Notes: generated by a model not told the origin, from the letters alone. DNA of 10,328 bases from JAHFOW01 sp964370795 (GCA_964370795.1 CAYJME010000109.1:1-10328); one strand, 5' to 3'. Numbered from the stretch's first letter, positions 1-7,595 are shown. A program made the numbers and translations.

Positions 1-94
1 CCTTTGATTCTTTCATCGCAACACCGGAAACTACACCCAGAGTTGCACATCCTATGAGCGTTGACGTTAAAGTTGCTCTCCAAAATTTATACAT
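1..94 (-). CDS. Partial gene: N-terminus of an exported protein or lipoprotein
   Basis: Read on the minus strand, an ATG at 94-92 opens a frame with no stop up to the window edge, giving 31 residues (MYKFWRATLTSTLIGC... then ATLGVVSGVAMKESK). A ribosome-binding sequence AAGGAA lies about 6-7 bases upstream (complement of 101-106). The peptide looks like a Sec signal: a short N-region with K3 and R6, then an uninterrupted hydrophobic and small-residue stretch of about 20. L-I-G-C at residues 13-16 fits a lipobox, so a lipoprotein is possible; cleavage by signal peptidase I after VSGVA is an alternative. The mature protein lies outside the window, so no function can be given. The gene is divergent from the SorC-type regulator, which makes it a possible regulatory target, but nothing here proves that. 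Confidence 0.6.
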   Translation of the reverse strand, partial: MYKFWRATLTSTLIGCATLGVVSGVAMKESK

Positions 95-474
95 AATATT
101 TTCCTTTCTTATCTTTGTGTACCGATTTGATACAACCAACCTACAACACTGATGCGACAAAAAGCATTTTTCGCAAACTTGATAATCACCCCCTTACTCA
201 GTAAATTTTCTATTACATACTTTGCGTTTTTTAGTTGCAGAATAATGTCTTTTTCTTGATAAAGTATACTCCATGAGTAAATGTTCGCTATAATAATATA
301 TTTGTAATATATAATTATTAATATAATATAAATATTACCTATTATTGTAGTAAGTTATATTGTAAGTATTTGTGATAAATAGATATTATTATAAAATATT
401 ACAGAATAATATTTTTAATAATTGTTCACTAAAATAATATGCAAATTGTTTTGTGCTTATCACTATTTTTATAT

Positions 475-480
475 TATACT
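475..480 (+). promoter_or_regulatory. Candidate -10 element for the SorC-type regulator
   Basis: TATACT matches the sigma70 -10 consensus at five of six positions and sits about 165 bases before the preferred start codon. The associated -35 candidate, TTGTGC at 451-456, matches only its first three bases and the spacing is 18, so this is a weak call. In such AT-rich DNA, -10-like words arise easily by chance. Confidence 0.25.
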
Positions 481-631
481 AGAATTGAAAATTAATCATC
501 GAACCTGAAGCTTAAGAAACCGTAATTATTTAGCTATGTGAAGTTTGTTCGTTCATACCATTAAAATATCAGTGGTCGGCGTTTGGCGAAGGATAAATCA
601 GCCGCGCTACCGTTTTTGGCTAAATGGTTAC

Positions 632-636
632 AAGGA
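632..636 (+). promoter_or_regulatory. Ribosome-binding site that supports the ATG at 646
   Basis: AAGGA is followed by nine bases and then ATG. This favours the start at 646 over an upstream in-frame TTG at 583, which has no purine-rich sequence at a useful distance. A third option is the ATG at 664, with AAGGA at 655-659 only four bases away. The HTH domain is intact with any of the three. Confidence 0.5.
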
Positions 637-645
637 ATCACGATT

Positions 646-1905
646 ATGATAATAAAGGAAAATATGAAGCGAAAAAATTCCGGACGAAAAAATACCGTGA
701 GTCAGCTCGAACTGGATAATAAAATTGCAAAGATTATTTATGACAAATGGCCTCGGATTGTAACACAAAAGGAAATTGCCGAAGAGTTGAATATTTCTCA
801 ATCATCGGTCTCCAAGCGGTTGTCGGGTTGGGAGAAAAAGAGAAATGCCCCGTTAAAGATGGTCTATGAGGAGAGAAATTCCGCATTAGAGGAAGGCATA
901 AGGAGTGCGTATAATCTCGACGATATTGTGGTCTTTAAAAATCCAGATTATTTTGTCTACACAAAAACCTATTTTAATCAGATAGGCAAGCTTGCCTCTG
1001 ACGTCCTGGTTAAAAAGATAAATGCCATTCTTGAGAAAAAATCGGAGGCTGTGGATAATAAAATCAAAGAAACCGGCGAGATGAACAAAACAGAAATCAA
1101 AATATCCGCATCGGGTGGAAATAGTGTTTTTTCTACCACTATGAGTCTGGTTGATGAGCTGGAGAATACGGATATAAAATTAATTTTCTCCGGTTGTGTT
1201 GCCTTACGGTCAAGCAGTCTCATAGAATTAACACCGCTCCATATTGTGTCCCAATTATTACACCGAAAGTTAAGCGTTGAGGTTGCACATACCTATCAAC
1301 TTCCGGAAGTCTCTAACTTGTATAATAAAGAATCGTTGTTCGATATCGTCAATCAGCGGATTAGAACTCAAAAAATGCTGGAATTTAATAATCGGGTACT
1401 CCAGAGCGATATCGTTATTTTTGGCTTAGGGACTATCCGGTGGAATTTTCCGATGACAGGGTTTATGCGTCACATTTATAACTTGCGGTTACAATCGTTC
1501 ATAAAAAATTTTGATATATTGGGCGAGATAGCGTTTGCCCCTTTTAACAAAAATGGTTTTTTATTCCACTACCTCGTAACGCAGGTCTTTGAACAAAAAG
1601 ACGGGGAATTCCTCCATGACGAGTACGAGCAAATAGAACTACTAAAAAAATTTGCCACAAACAACGTGACCGTAACGAAGCAGGACCTTATTGATGCGGC
1701 AACCTTTTTCAGTTCGATCTTTACGGTGAATTTCTGCGATATCGAAAAGAGTGTACAGAAACAAGACAAAAAACCGTATATCCTCCTTGTCGTGGGCGGT
1801 GAAAGCCAGAAAGCATTGCCTCTTAAGATAATGTTAGAAAAATGGAAACACCTGAATCTCATAGATGGACTTGTAACGAGTGAAAACATTGCACAGAATT
1901 TATAA
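646..1905 (+). CDS. SorC-family transcriptional regulator
   Basis: A 419-residue predicted cytoplasmic DNA-binding regulator. Residues about 38-63 form a helix-turn-helix (TQKEIAEELNISQSSVSKRL) typical of the SorC/DeoR-like N-terminus. The rest matches the SorC sugar-binding domain pattern: a long helix, then a glycine-rich phosphate-loop-like segment SGGNS near 156-160, an IFGLG motif near 258-262 (family pattern VGIG), and a C-terminal VVGGESQK...LIDGLVTSE near 382-413 (family pattern AGG..K...l.tDe). Family members are usually tetramers that bind a phosphorylated sugar and control sugar operons. Here no sugar gene is in view, so the target is unknown; autoregulation or control of the divergent minus-strand gene is possible. 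The length is somewhat above the roughly 315-340 residues usual for the family; the extra is at the N-terminus and in a charged insert near 130-150. The start is uncertain (583 TTG, 646 ATG or 664 ATG). Confidence 0.82.
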   Translation: MIIKENMKRKNSGRKNTVSQLELDNKIAKIIYDKWPRIVTQKEIAEELNISQSSVSKRLSGWEKKRNAPLKMVYEERNSALEEGIRSAYNLDDIVVFKNPDYFVYTKTYFNQIGKLASDVLVKKINAILEKKSEAVDNKIKETGEMNKTEIKISASGGNSVFSTTMSLVDELENTDIKLIFSGCVALRSSSLIELTPLHIVSQLLHRKLSVEVAHTYQLPEVSNLYNKESLFDIVNQRIRTQKMLEFNNRVLQSDIVIFGLGTIRWNFPMTGFMRHIYNLRLQSFIKNFDILGEIAFAPFNKNGFLFHYLVTQVFEQKDGEFLHDEYEQIELLKKFATNNVTVTKQDLIDAATFFSSIFTVNFCDIEKSVQKQDKKPYILLVVGGESQKALPLKIMLEKWKHLNLIDGLVTSENIAQNL

Positions 1906-1906
1906 A

Positions 1907-1948
1907 GCAATACAAGAGATTGCTTCGTCACTCCGTTCCTCGCAATGA
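1907..1948. repeat. REP-like dispersed repeat (minus strand CATTGCGAGGAACGGAGTGA...)
   Basis: Immediately after the regulator's stop codon, ATTGC (1919-1923) and GCAAT (1942-1946) bracket an 18-base interior. On the minus strand it reads CATTGCGAGGAACGGAGTGA followed by CGAAGCAATCTC. I recognise this as a family of short repeats scattered through intergenic DNA of many unrelated bacteria, where copies differ at a few positions such as AACGGAGTGA and AACGAAGTGA. A further GCAAT at 1907-1911 continues the theme. It lacks a T-run, so it is not a standard terminator, although it lies where a terminator would be expected. Confidence 0.6.
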
Positions 1949-2216
1949 ATGATATTTGTACTGTATACTTTTTTCTGAAACGATATACTCGATACTCTTA
2001 ACTGGCCGAAAGACTTGAAATACGGGACTATTTCAGGTTCTAAAAGTCTGAGAAACTCAGGAAAACAGGAAAGGCGGCGTGTGCCGTGATATCAGTTTGT
2101 ATAAAAATCGTGTTGAATCACAGAGAAAAGATACCTTGATTATCCATTCCGATTAACATAGAATGTGGATATTTCAATCAACTCGTATTGAATGAAATAA
2201 AAATATTTCACTATAC
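1949..2216 (+). other. Spacer upstream of the kinase/cyclase gene, with clustered hairpins
   Basis: About 270 bases without a gene. A -10-like TATACT is at 1984-1989, without a good -35. Downstream are several potential hairpins: ACTTGAAATA (2013-2022) with TATTTCAGGT (2029-2038), a 10-base-pair stem including one G-U pair; CTGAG-AAA-CTCAG (2048-2060); and CGGC-GTGT-GCCG (2075-2086). AGACTT (2011-2016) can instead pair with AAGTCT (2044-2049), which competes with the first stem. If transcription starts near 1996, these would lie in a leader of about 220 bases ahead of the GGDEF-containing gene. I could not match them to a known riboswitch class. The last 100 bases before the start codon look unstructured. 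Confidence 0.35.
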
Positions 2217-5200
2217 ATGAAATTAACACTTTCCAATTACAAACTGAATGATCTCATTTATGAGAGTTCTCACTCACTCATTTATCGGGCACTTCAGGAG
2301 GCGGATCAAAGGCCGGTGATTCTCAAGGTACTGCGGGAAGAATATTCTTCTCCTGGAACGATTGCCCGGTTTAAACATGAATATGAAATTTTGTGTAGTT
2401 TGAATCTGTCAGGTGTGGTGAAGGCATACGGTCAGAAACGTTACCGCCATCACTGGGTATTGGCAATGGAAGATTTTGGCGGCACATCGCTCAGCAAGTT
2501 AGCCCTCATGGGCAAATTCCCGCTCGATGAGTTCCTCACCATTGCCATTGATATTGCTGATATTCTGGGACAGGTGCACCACTATCATATCATGCATAAG
2601 GATATTAACCCTTCCAACATTGTGTTCAATCCCGCGACAGGACAAATGAAACTCATAGATTTTGGCATCTCAACCGTTCTTTCACGGGAAATTCCCACAT
2701 TTCAAAGTCCCGCAACAATGGAAGGCACACTCGCCTATATATCCCCGGAACAGACAGGACGTATGAACCGGGCAGTCGATTATCGTACTGATTTGTATTC
2801 CCTGGGTGTAACACTGTACGAGTTGTTAACGGGCCAGGTACCTTTTCTGACTGCTGATGCACTGGAATTATTTCACTGCCATATTGCAAAACAACCAGCG
2901 CCGCCTACTGCGCTAAAACCTGATATTCCCCGGCCAGTGTCGGACATTGTTATGAAATTATTGAACAAGGATGCCGAAGACCGTTATCAATCAGCACAGG
3001 GACTCAAGCGCGACCTTGAAGAGTGTATGAAACAATGGCTCAGTTCACGAGACATCAAGTTTTTTTCCCTTGGACGGCATGATGTATCTATTCGTTTCCA
3101 GATTCCTCACAAGTTATACGGACGCAGTCATGAAATTCAAACGCTGTTATCCTCATTTGAGCGTGGCGCTGCCGGTTCCCGTGAGGTGCTGGTGGTTTCG
3201 GGATATTCCGGTATCGGGAAGTCAGCTCTGGTGCATGAAATCTATAAACCTATTACTCCGCTCAGCGGTTGTTTTATTGAAGGCAAATTTGACCAATTGA
3301 AGCGCAACGTTCCTTATAGTGCAATTGTTGATGCATTTCGCAATCTTATTCAACAATTTCTCACGGAAAGTGAAGCACAATTAGCAGCCTGGCGTGAAAA
3401 ATTTCTGAAAGCTTTTGGGCCCAACGGGCGGATTATTATTGATGTCATTCCCGAAATAGAATTGATTATAGGGCCACAACCACCCGTTCAGGAATTGGGA
3501 CCCACCGAAGCGCAAAATCGCTTTGATATGACGTTTCTGAATTTTATCCGGGTTCTCGGCCAACCTGAACATCCATTAGCAATTTTCCTCGACGATATGC
3601 AGTGGACTGATATTGCTTCTCTGCGTTTTATTGAATTGGTTATGCTTGATAGTGATATCCACCATGTATTTCTTATGTGCGCCTATCGCGATAATGAGGT
3701 GGACAGCATGCATCCCTGGATGTCAACCGTGGAAGCGCTCCACAAAGGCGGTGTGATTGTTAATCATATTACCTTGGAACCTCTCAAGCTTGAATATATT
3801 ATGCATTTGATTGCTGACACCATTCATAGAGACCTTACATCCGTTAAGCCACTCGCTGAACTTGTTTTTGAGAAAACAGGAGGAAACCCTTTTTTTGTTA
3901 ATGAATTTTTAAAGATACTTTATCAGGAAGGATTATTTTCCTTCAACTATATTTTAGCTCAATGGCAATGGGATTTAGAACAAATAAGGACACGGAACAT
4001 TACGAACAATGTTGTAGAATTGATGATTCAGCGAATACGAAAGTTGCCGGAACAAACGCAACATTTATTGCAGTTGGCTGCAAGTATCGGTAATACTTTT
4101 TCCCTTAAGACACTGTCGATCATCTATGAAAAGTCTTTAAAGGATACCTCCAGGGATTTATTTGTCGTGCTTCAGGAAGGTCTGATTGTATCAGTTACCC
4201 CGCTGGAAGTCGCCCATGACAGAGATTCGGATACCGTCCCCTTGTCCCTCAATTATAAATTCCTCCACGACCGCGTACAGCAAGCAGCTTATGTCCTCAT
4301 CCCTCATGATCAGAAGAAGCAACTGCATTATCGCATTGGCCGATTGCTGTTAGCCAGTCTCTTACCGAAAGAGCGGGAAGAACGGATTTTTGAAGTAGTG
4401 AGCCATTTGAATCTTGGGCGGGAGTTGATTCTTAATTCTGAAGAAAAGATTGCATTGGCCCGTTTGAATTTGGAAGCAGGGAAAAAGGCAAAAGAAGCAA
4501 CGGCATATGCTTCAGCAGTAGACTACCTGGCGATAGGAATAGGTTGCATGGCGGACAACTCATGGAAAGAGCATTATGAGGATATGTTTGCGCTATTGAG
4601 GGAACGCGCAGAAGCGGCATATCTTAAAGGTGATTTTACTCAGGCAGAGGCTGATTTTGCCGAAGTGTTAAAGAATACGAAAGATAAGTATGATACAGCA
4701 GAAATTCATTTAATCCGGATTACCCAGTTGGTACAACTGGGTAAATACCATGAAGCGATGGAACTGGGTCTGAAGAGTCTGAAGTTATTTGAGTATGAAT
4801 TGCCCGATGTGAGCACGTCAGAAAAGGTACAGCAAGCGATGATGGCAGGTTTAGAGGAATACCGTAGAAGTGTGGGTGGCCGGAAGGTTGCCGATTTGGT
4901 TCATTTACCTGAAGTGGTTGAGCGTGATAAAAGGTATGTCCTCCGTATCCTGGCTAATCTCATCGATTGCAGTTACATTGCCCAACCACTTATCTTTCCG
5001 CAGATTATTATTGCGACAGTTAATTTTTCTATGAAATACGGGTATAGCGATGTTTCTGCATTAGGCTTTGTGTCCTTAGCGGGACTGTTGATTTTGGCAA
5101 TGAAAGACTATCGCGGAGCTCATGAGATAGGCAAACTTGGTCTTGCCCTGAACGAACGTTTCAGCAATATTCGTTTTAAAGCAAGAATTCTCATGGCATA

Positions 5201-7238
5201 CGCAGTGTTTACAACCCACTGGACGGATCATTTGAGCGTTCAGGTTCAACAGTATCAAAATGCTTTTCAAATAGCTATTGATACAGGCGATCTGGTCTTT
5301 GCCGGTTACGGACGCTCACTGCTTCCTAAAACGATTCTGGGTGCAGGCGAACATATTGATCGCGTCATTGAGGAAAACGAAAAGAGTATTATGTTCTTGC
5401 GGCAGACTGCTTCACCGTTTGCCGGCAGTGAAAGATTCTTTAATATGTTTTTGTTAAATTTAAGAGGCGATAGGGCGGATACGTGGCCAAAATGGTCGTT
5501 TGACAGCGACGAAATAAGTGAATCTAAAATTTTGGAGGAATGGCAAAATGCATCTTTTGGGCATGGGCTGGCCTTTTATCTTAGTTACAAGGTGCAGAAT
5601 CTTTTTTTCTTTGAGCGTTACCGGGAAGCCTGGGAATTAGCCTCAACCCGCTTTAACTGGATACAATCTATTGCCACCTTTTTTGAAGAGACGGTATTTT
5701 ATTATTTTTGGTTATTGTCGGCGCTGGCATTGTACGAGTCCGCTACTCCTGAGGAAAAAACGACATATTGGGATTTTATTGAAAGAAAGCAAAAGGAAAT
5801 AAAATTATGGGCAGAAACATGTCCTGTTAATTACCAATGCAAGTATCTTTTGATAAACGCAGAGATTGCGCGAATACTTGGGAAAAATTGGGAGGCGGCA
5901 GAACTCTATGATCAATCTATTCATGCTGCTTCTCAATCAGAATTTATACAGAATGAAGCTCTGGCATATGAATTAGCGGCGAAGTTCTGGTTGAGCAGGG
6001 GGAAACGCGATATATCACGGCTTTATATGATCCGCGCTTATCATGCCTATCTGATGTGGGGAGCAAAGGCAAAGGCCGATGATATATATGTTAAATACGG
6101 TGAGTTGATTGCCCATCCCCATAAACCTGCCAGTGTAGCCGTTACCGCAAGTTATCCTATAGCGGCGACGAGACAGTCCGCTGCCGACAATCTGGATTTG
6201 ATGAGCATTATCAAAGCATCACAAACCCTTTTCAGCGAGATGGTGCTGGAGCGGTTGTTGATCAACCTCATGAGGATTGTTATGGAAAATGCCGGCGCCC
6301 GGAGAGGGTTTTTTATTATGGAAAAGGATGGTAATTTGTTGATTGAGGCTGAATGTGTGGAAAACAAGGAAGCAACCAGTGTTTTTCAATCGGTTCACCT
6401 GGAGCACAGGCCGTTGTCTGCTGCTATTGTGAAATATGTTGCACGGACGAGGCAGAGCGTTGTGCTCCATGCCGCAACACAAGAAGGATTGTTTACAAAA
6501 GACCCCTATATCCAGGAATATCGGCCAAAGTCTATTCTGTGTATGCCTATTTTACGACATGACCGTTCTATGGGTATTCTTTATCTGGAAAACAATCTGA
6601 CCACGGGAGGGTTTTCCCAGGAACGGCTGAGATTATTAAACATCATTTCTTCTCAGGCTGCAATTTCTATTGAAAATGCACGGCTGTATACCGATCTGGA
6701 ACAGAAAGTAGCAGAACGTACGGCACAATTAAAATTGGCGTTGGCGGAACTGGGGAAACTTGCAACAACGGATAAGCTTACCGGTGCGCATAATAGAAGA
6801 AAATTCGACGAAATCCTTTCTCTTGAAATGAGTCGTGCACGACGCATCGACCAGCCATTATCGATGATTATTTTTGATGTGGACCATTTTAAACGTATTA
6901 ATGATACATTTGGACATCAGGCTGGAGATGAAGTATTAAAAATGCTTGTTGGAACAGTGCGGGAAAAATTGCGTGTTCTTGATGTGCTGGCGCGTTGGGG
7001 TGGAGAAGAATTTATTGTTTTGACAACATCTACGGATTTAGAAGGTGCAATTATCCTTGCTGAAAGGGTCCGTGCCGTAGTGGAAGAACAATGTTTTTCC
7101 TTCGCAGTGCATATTACCATCAGTTTGGGCGTTGCAGAATATAAACAGGATGATACCGCCGACAGTTTTATACAACGTGCAGACAGCGCCTTATACCGCG
7201 CCAAACGCAACGGACGAAACAGGGTGGAGGCAGAATAA
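2217..7238 (+). CDS. Ser/Thr kinase - AAA ATPase - helical repeat - GAF - GGDEF signalling protein
   Basis: A 1673-residue, probably cytoplasmic, multidomain sensor. Residues 1-270 are a protein kinase domain: ATP-lysine K37, catalytic loop HKDINPSN (127-134, D129), DFG 148-150 and SPEQ 176-179. Residues about 299-560 are an AAA_16-type ATPase with Walker A GYSGIGKS (329-336) and Walker B LDDMQW (458-463). About 600-1300 is all-helical and TPR-like. A GAF domain spans about 1345-1490, then a short coiled coil (DLEQKVAERTAQLKLALAEL), then GGDEF about 1513-1671 with DVDHF (1554-1558), an active GGEEF (1595-1599) and inhibitory-site RVLD (1586-1589). The front half matches the HstK-type kinase/ATPase architecture, which usually ends in a histidine kinase; here the output is a predicted diguanylate cyclase making c-di-GMP. 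The lysine normally found two residues after the catalytic Asp is N131, as I recall for this subfamily. The start is fixed by an in-frame TGA at 2193; no Shine-Dalgarno is visible. It appears monocistronic. Confidence 0.9.
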   Translation: MKLTLSNYKLNDLIYESSHSLIYRALQEADQRPVILKVLREEYSSPGTIARFKHEYEILCSLNLSGVVKAYGQKRYRHHWVLAMEDFGGTSLSKLALMGKFPLDEFLTIAIDIADILGQVHHYHIMHKDINPSNIVFNPATGQMKLIDFGISTVLSREIPTFQSPATMEGTLAYISPEQTGRMNRAVDYRTDLYSLGVTLYELLTGQVPFLTADALELFHCHIAKQPAPPTALKPDIPRPVSDIVMKLLNKDAEDRYQSAQGLKRDLEECMKQWLSSRDIKFFSLGRHDVSIRFQIPHKLYGRSHEIQTLLSSFERGAAGSREVLVVSGYSGIGKSALVHEIYKPITPLSGCFIEGKFDQLKRNVPYSAIVDAFRNLIQQFLTESEAQLAAWREKFLKAFGPNGRIIIDVIPEIELIIGPQPPVQELGPTEAQNRFDMTFLNFIRVLGQPEHPLAIFLDDMQWTDIASLRFIELVMLDSDIHHVFLMCAYRDNEVDSMHPWMSTVEALHKGGVIVNHITLEPLKLEYIMHLIADTIHRDLTSVKPLAELVFEKTGGNPFFVNEFLKILYQEGLFSFNYILAQWQWDLEQIRTRNITNNVVELMIQRIRKLPEQTQHLLQLAASIGNTFSLKTLSIIYEKSLKDTSRDLFVVLQEGLIVSVTPLEVAHDRDSDTVPLSLNYKFLHDRVQQAAYVLIPHDQKKQLHYRIGRLLLASLLPKEREERIFEVVSHLNLGRELILNSEEKIALARLNLEAGKKAKEATAYASAVDYLAIGIGCMADNSWKEHYEDMFALLRERAEAAYLKGDFTQAEADFAEVLKNTKDKYDTAEIHLIRITQLVQLGKYHEAMELGLKSLKLFEYELPDVSTSEKVQQAMMAGLEEYRRSVGGRKVADLVHLPEVVERDKRYVLRILANLIDCSYIAQPLIFPQIIIATVNFSMKYGYSDVSALGFVSLAGLLILAMKDYRGAHEIGKLGLALNERFSNIRFKARILMAYAVFTTHWTDHLSVQVQQYQNAFQIAIDTGDLVFAGYGRSLLPKTILGAGEHIDRVIEENEKSIMFLRQTASPFAGSERFFNMFLLNLRGDRADTWPKWSFDSDEISESKILEEWQNASFGHGLAFYLSYKVQNLFFFERYREAWELASTRFNWIQSIATFFEETVFYYFWLLSALALYESATPEEKTTYWDFIERKQKEIKLWAETCPVNYQCKYLLINAEIARILGKNWEAAELYDQSIHAASQSEFIQNEALAYELAAKFWLSRGKRDISRLYMIRAYHAYLMWGAKAKADDIYVKYGELIAHPHKPASVAVTASYPIAATRQSAADNLDLMSIIKASQTLFSEMVLERLLINLMRIVMENAGARRGFFIMEKDGNLLIEAECVENKEATSVFQSVHLEHRPLSAAIVKYVARTRQSVVLHAATQEGLFTKDPYIQEYRPKSILCMPILRHDRSMGILYLENNLTTGGFSQERLRLLNIISSQAAISIENARLYTDLEQKVAERTAQLKLALAELGKLATTDKLTGAHNRRKFDEILSLEMSRARRIDQPLSMIIFDVDHFKRINDTFGHQAGDEVLKMLVGTVREKLRVLDVLARWGGEEFIVLTTSTDLEGAIILAERVRAVVEEQCFSFAVHITISLGVAEYKQDDTADSFIQRADSALYRAKRNGRNRVEAE

Positions 7239-7275
7239 TGACAAATTTTTTCTTGTTTATGCTGGTTTGCGGTCG

Positions 7276-7304
7276 GGAGAGACAAGGCGGTGCCTTGTCT
7301 CTCC
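7276..7304. repeat. Perfect 13-bp hairpin repeat, copy A
   Basis: GGAGAGACAAGGC (7276-7288), loop GGT, GCCTTGTCTCTCC (7292-7304) form a perfect 13-base-pair stem. It lies 38 bases after the kinase/cyclase stop codon. It is followed not by a T-run but by the palindrome ACAAAT-A-ATTTGT (7305-7317). It closely resembles the hairpin at 7596-7623, so it is better described as a dispersed palindromic repeat that may also protect or end the upstream mRNA. Confidence 0.75.
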
Positions 7305-7317
7305 ACAAATAATTTGT
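7305..7317. repeat. Short AT-rich palindrome
   Basis: ACAAAT-A-ATTTGT is a perfect 6-base inverted repeat around one central A, directly abutting the 3' arm of hairpin copy A. It could be an operator half-site pair or part of a larger composite repeat. Confidence 0.4.
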
Positions 7318-7321
7318 AGCA

Positions 7322-7362
7322 GGCACACTCCGTGTGCCGTTCCTTCCGCACCCGTAGTGTGC
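7322..7362. repeat. Compound inverted repeat (GGCACAC element)
   Basis: GGCACAC (7322-7328), loop TCC, GTGTGCC (7332-7338) make a 7-base-pair hairpin. GCACACT (7323-7329) can instead pair with AGTGTGC (7356-7362) to make a larger alternative stem. The two pairings exclude each other. The wording GTAG-CAGGCACAC and GTAGTGTGCAGGC recurs on either side, which suggests decay or rearrangement of a mobile palindromic element. No coding potential is visible. Confidence 0.5.
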
Positions 7363-7460
7363 AGGCTCCTTAACTCTACTCCCGAAAATAAAATATATTA
7401 TTAAAATTTATACTATTGTAAATAACTGCCTTGTATTTGGTTATAACTTGTTTTTAAAAA

Positions 7461-7476
7461 TGTGACGCAGATCACA
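7461..7476. promoter_or_regulatory. CRP-type operator, perfect TGTGA-N6-TCACA
   Basis: TGTGA-CGCAGA-TCACA matches the core consensus of CRP binding sites at all ten specified bases. The left flank AAA also agrees with the wider consensus; the right flank does not. It lies 222 bases after the kinase/cyclase stop and 205 bases before the ComEA-like start codon, so the ComEA-like gene is the natural target. The binding protein would be a CRP/FNR-family regulator encoded elsewhere. No promoter at a standard class I or class II distance is convincing. Confidence 0.55.
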
Positions 7477-7595
7477 GACAAACTTCAAAAAAAATGGTAA
7501 AAAGTTATTCATTAATTGAACCGAATATTTACTTCATTTGTCTGAAAAGTAATGACTTGTTCATGGTGATGTTTGAACGGCCGTACGTTTTAAGT

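Larger units (their letters stand above)
95..645. other. Divergent intergenic spacer with an extremely AT-rich core
   Basis: This spacer separates the minus-strand exported-protein gene from the SorC-type regulator. Positions 301-420 contain only 13 G or C bases in 120 (about 11%), with many TAATAT/ATTATTA runs and a 7-base dyad TAATAAT...ATTATTA at 291-297 and 314-320. Such DNA is likely curved and easily melted, and suits a control region bound by several factors. On the minus strand a weak promoter candidate is CTGCAA (240-235), 17 bases, TGTAAT (217-212). On the plus strand TTGTGC (451-456), 18 bases, TATACT (475-480) is a weak candidate for the regulator gene. A bulged hairpin GCG(AC)AAAAA-GCA-TTTTTCGC lies at 154-174. 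I see no convincing gene or RNA. Confidence 0.5.

Noticed and set aside
583..645. TTG start for the SorC-type regulator
   Set aside because: The frame is open, but there is no Shine-Dalgarno sequence, and the added 21 residues are unlike the family N-terminus; the ATG at 646 has a better site.
1569..1931. Minus-strand open frame of 120 codons
   Set aside because: Antisense to the conserved C-terminus of the SorC-type regulator and begins inside the dispersed repeat.
2011..2090. c-di-GMP (GEMM) riboswitch
   Set aside because: Suggested by the GGDEF gene downstream, but the conserved GGGCAAACC- and GACGCAAAGC-like elements are absent.
2217..3030. Pseudokinase
   Set aside because: HKDINPSN lacks the usual lysine, but K37, D129, N134 and DFG are all present, so loss of activity cannot be claimed.
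7276..7304. Intrinsic terminator of the kinase/cyclase gene
   Set aside because: The stem is perfect, but no T-tract follows and a sister copy lies upstream of the next gene, so a repeat is the better explanation.
6917..7351. Minus-strand open frame of 144 codons
   Set aside because: Antisense to the GGDEF coding region and to hairpin copy A; the protein is low in recognisable structure and the plus-strand frame carries clear motifs.
7132..7404. Plus-strand open frame of 90 codons running from inside the cyclase gene into the spacer
   Set aside because: Its first part is a shadow of the GGDEF domain in another frame and the rest translates the palindromic repeats; no ribosome-binding site or recognisable domain.
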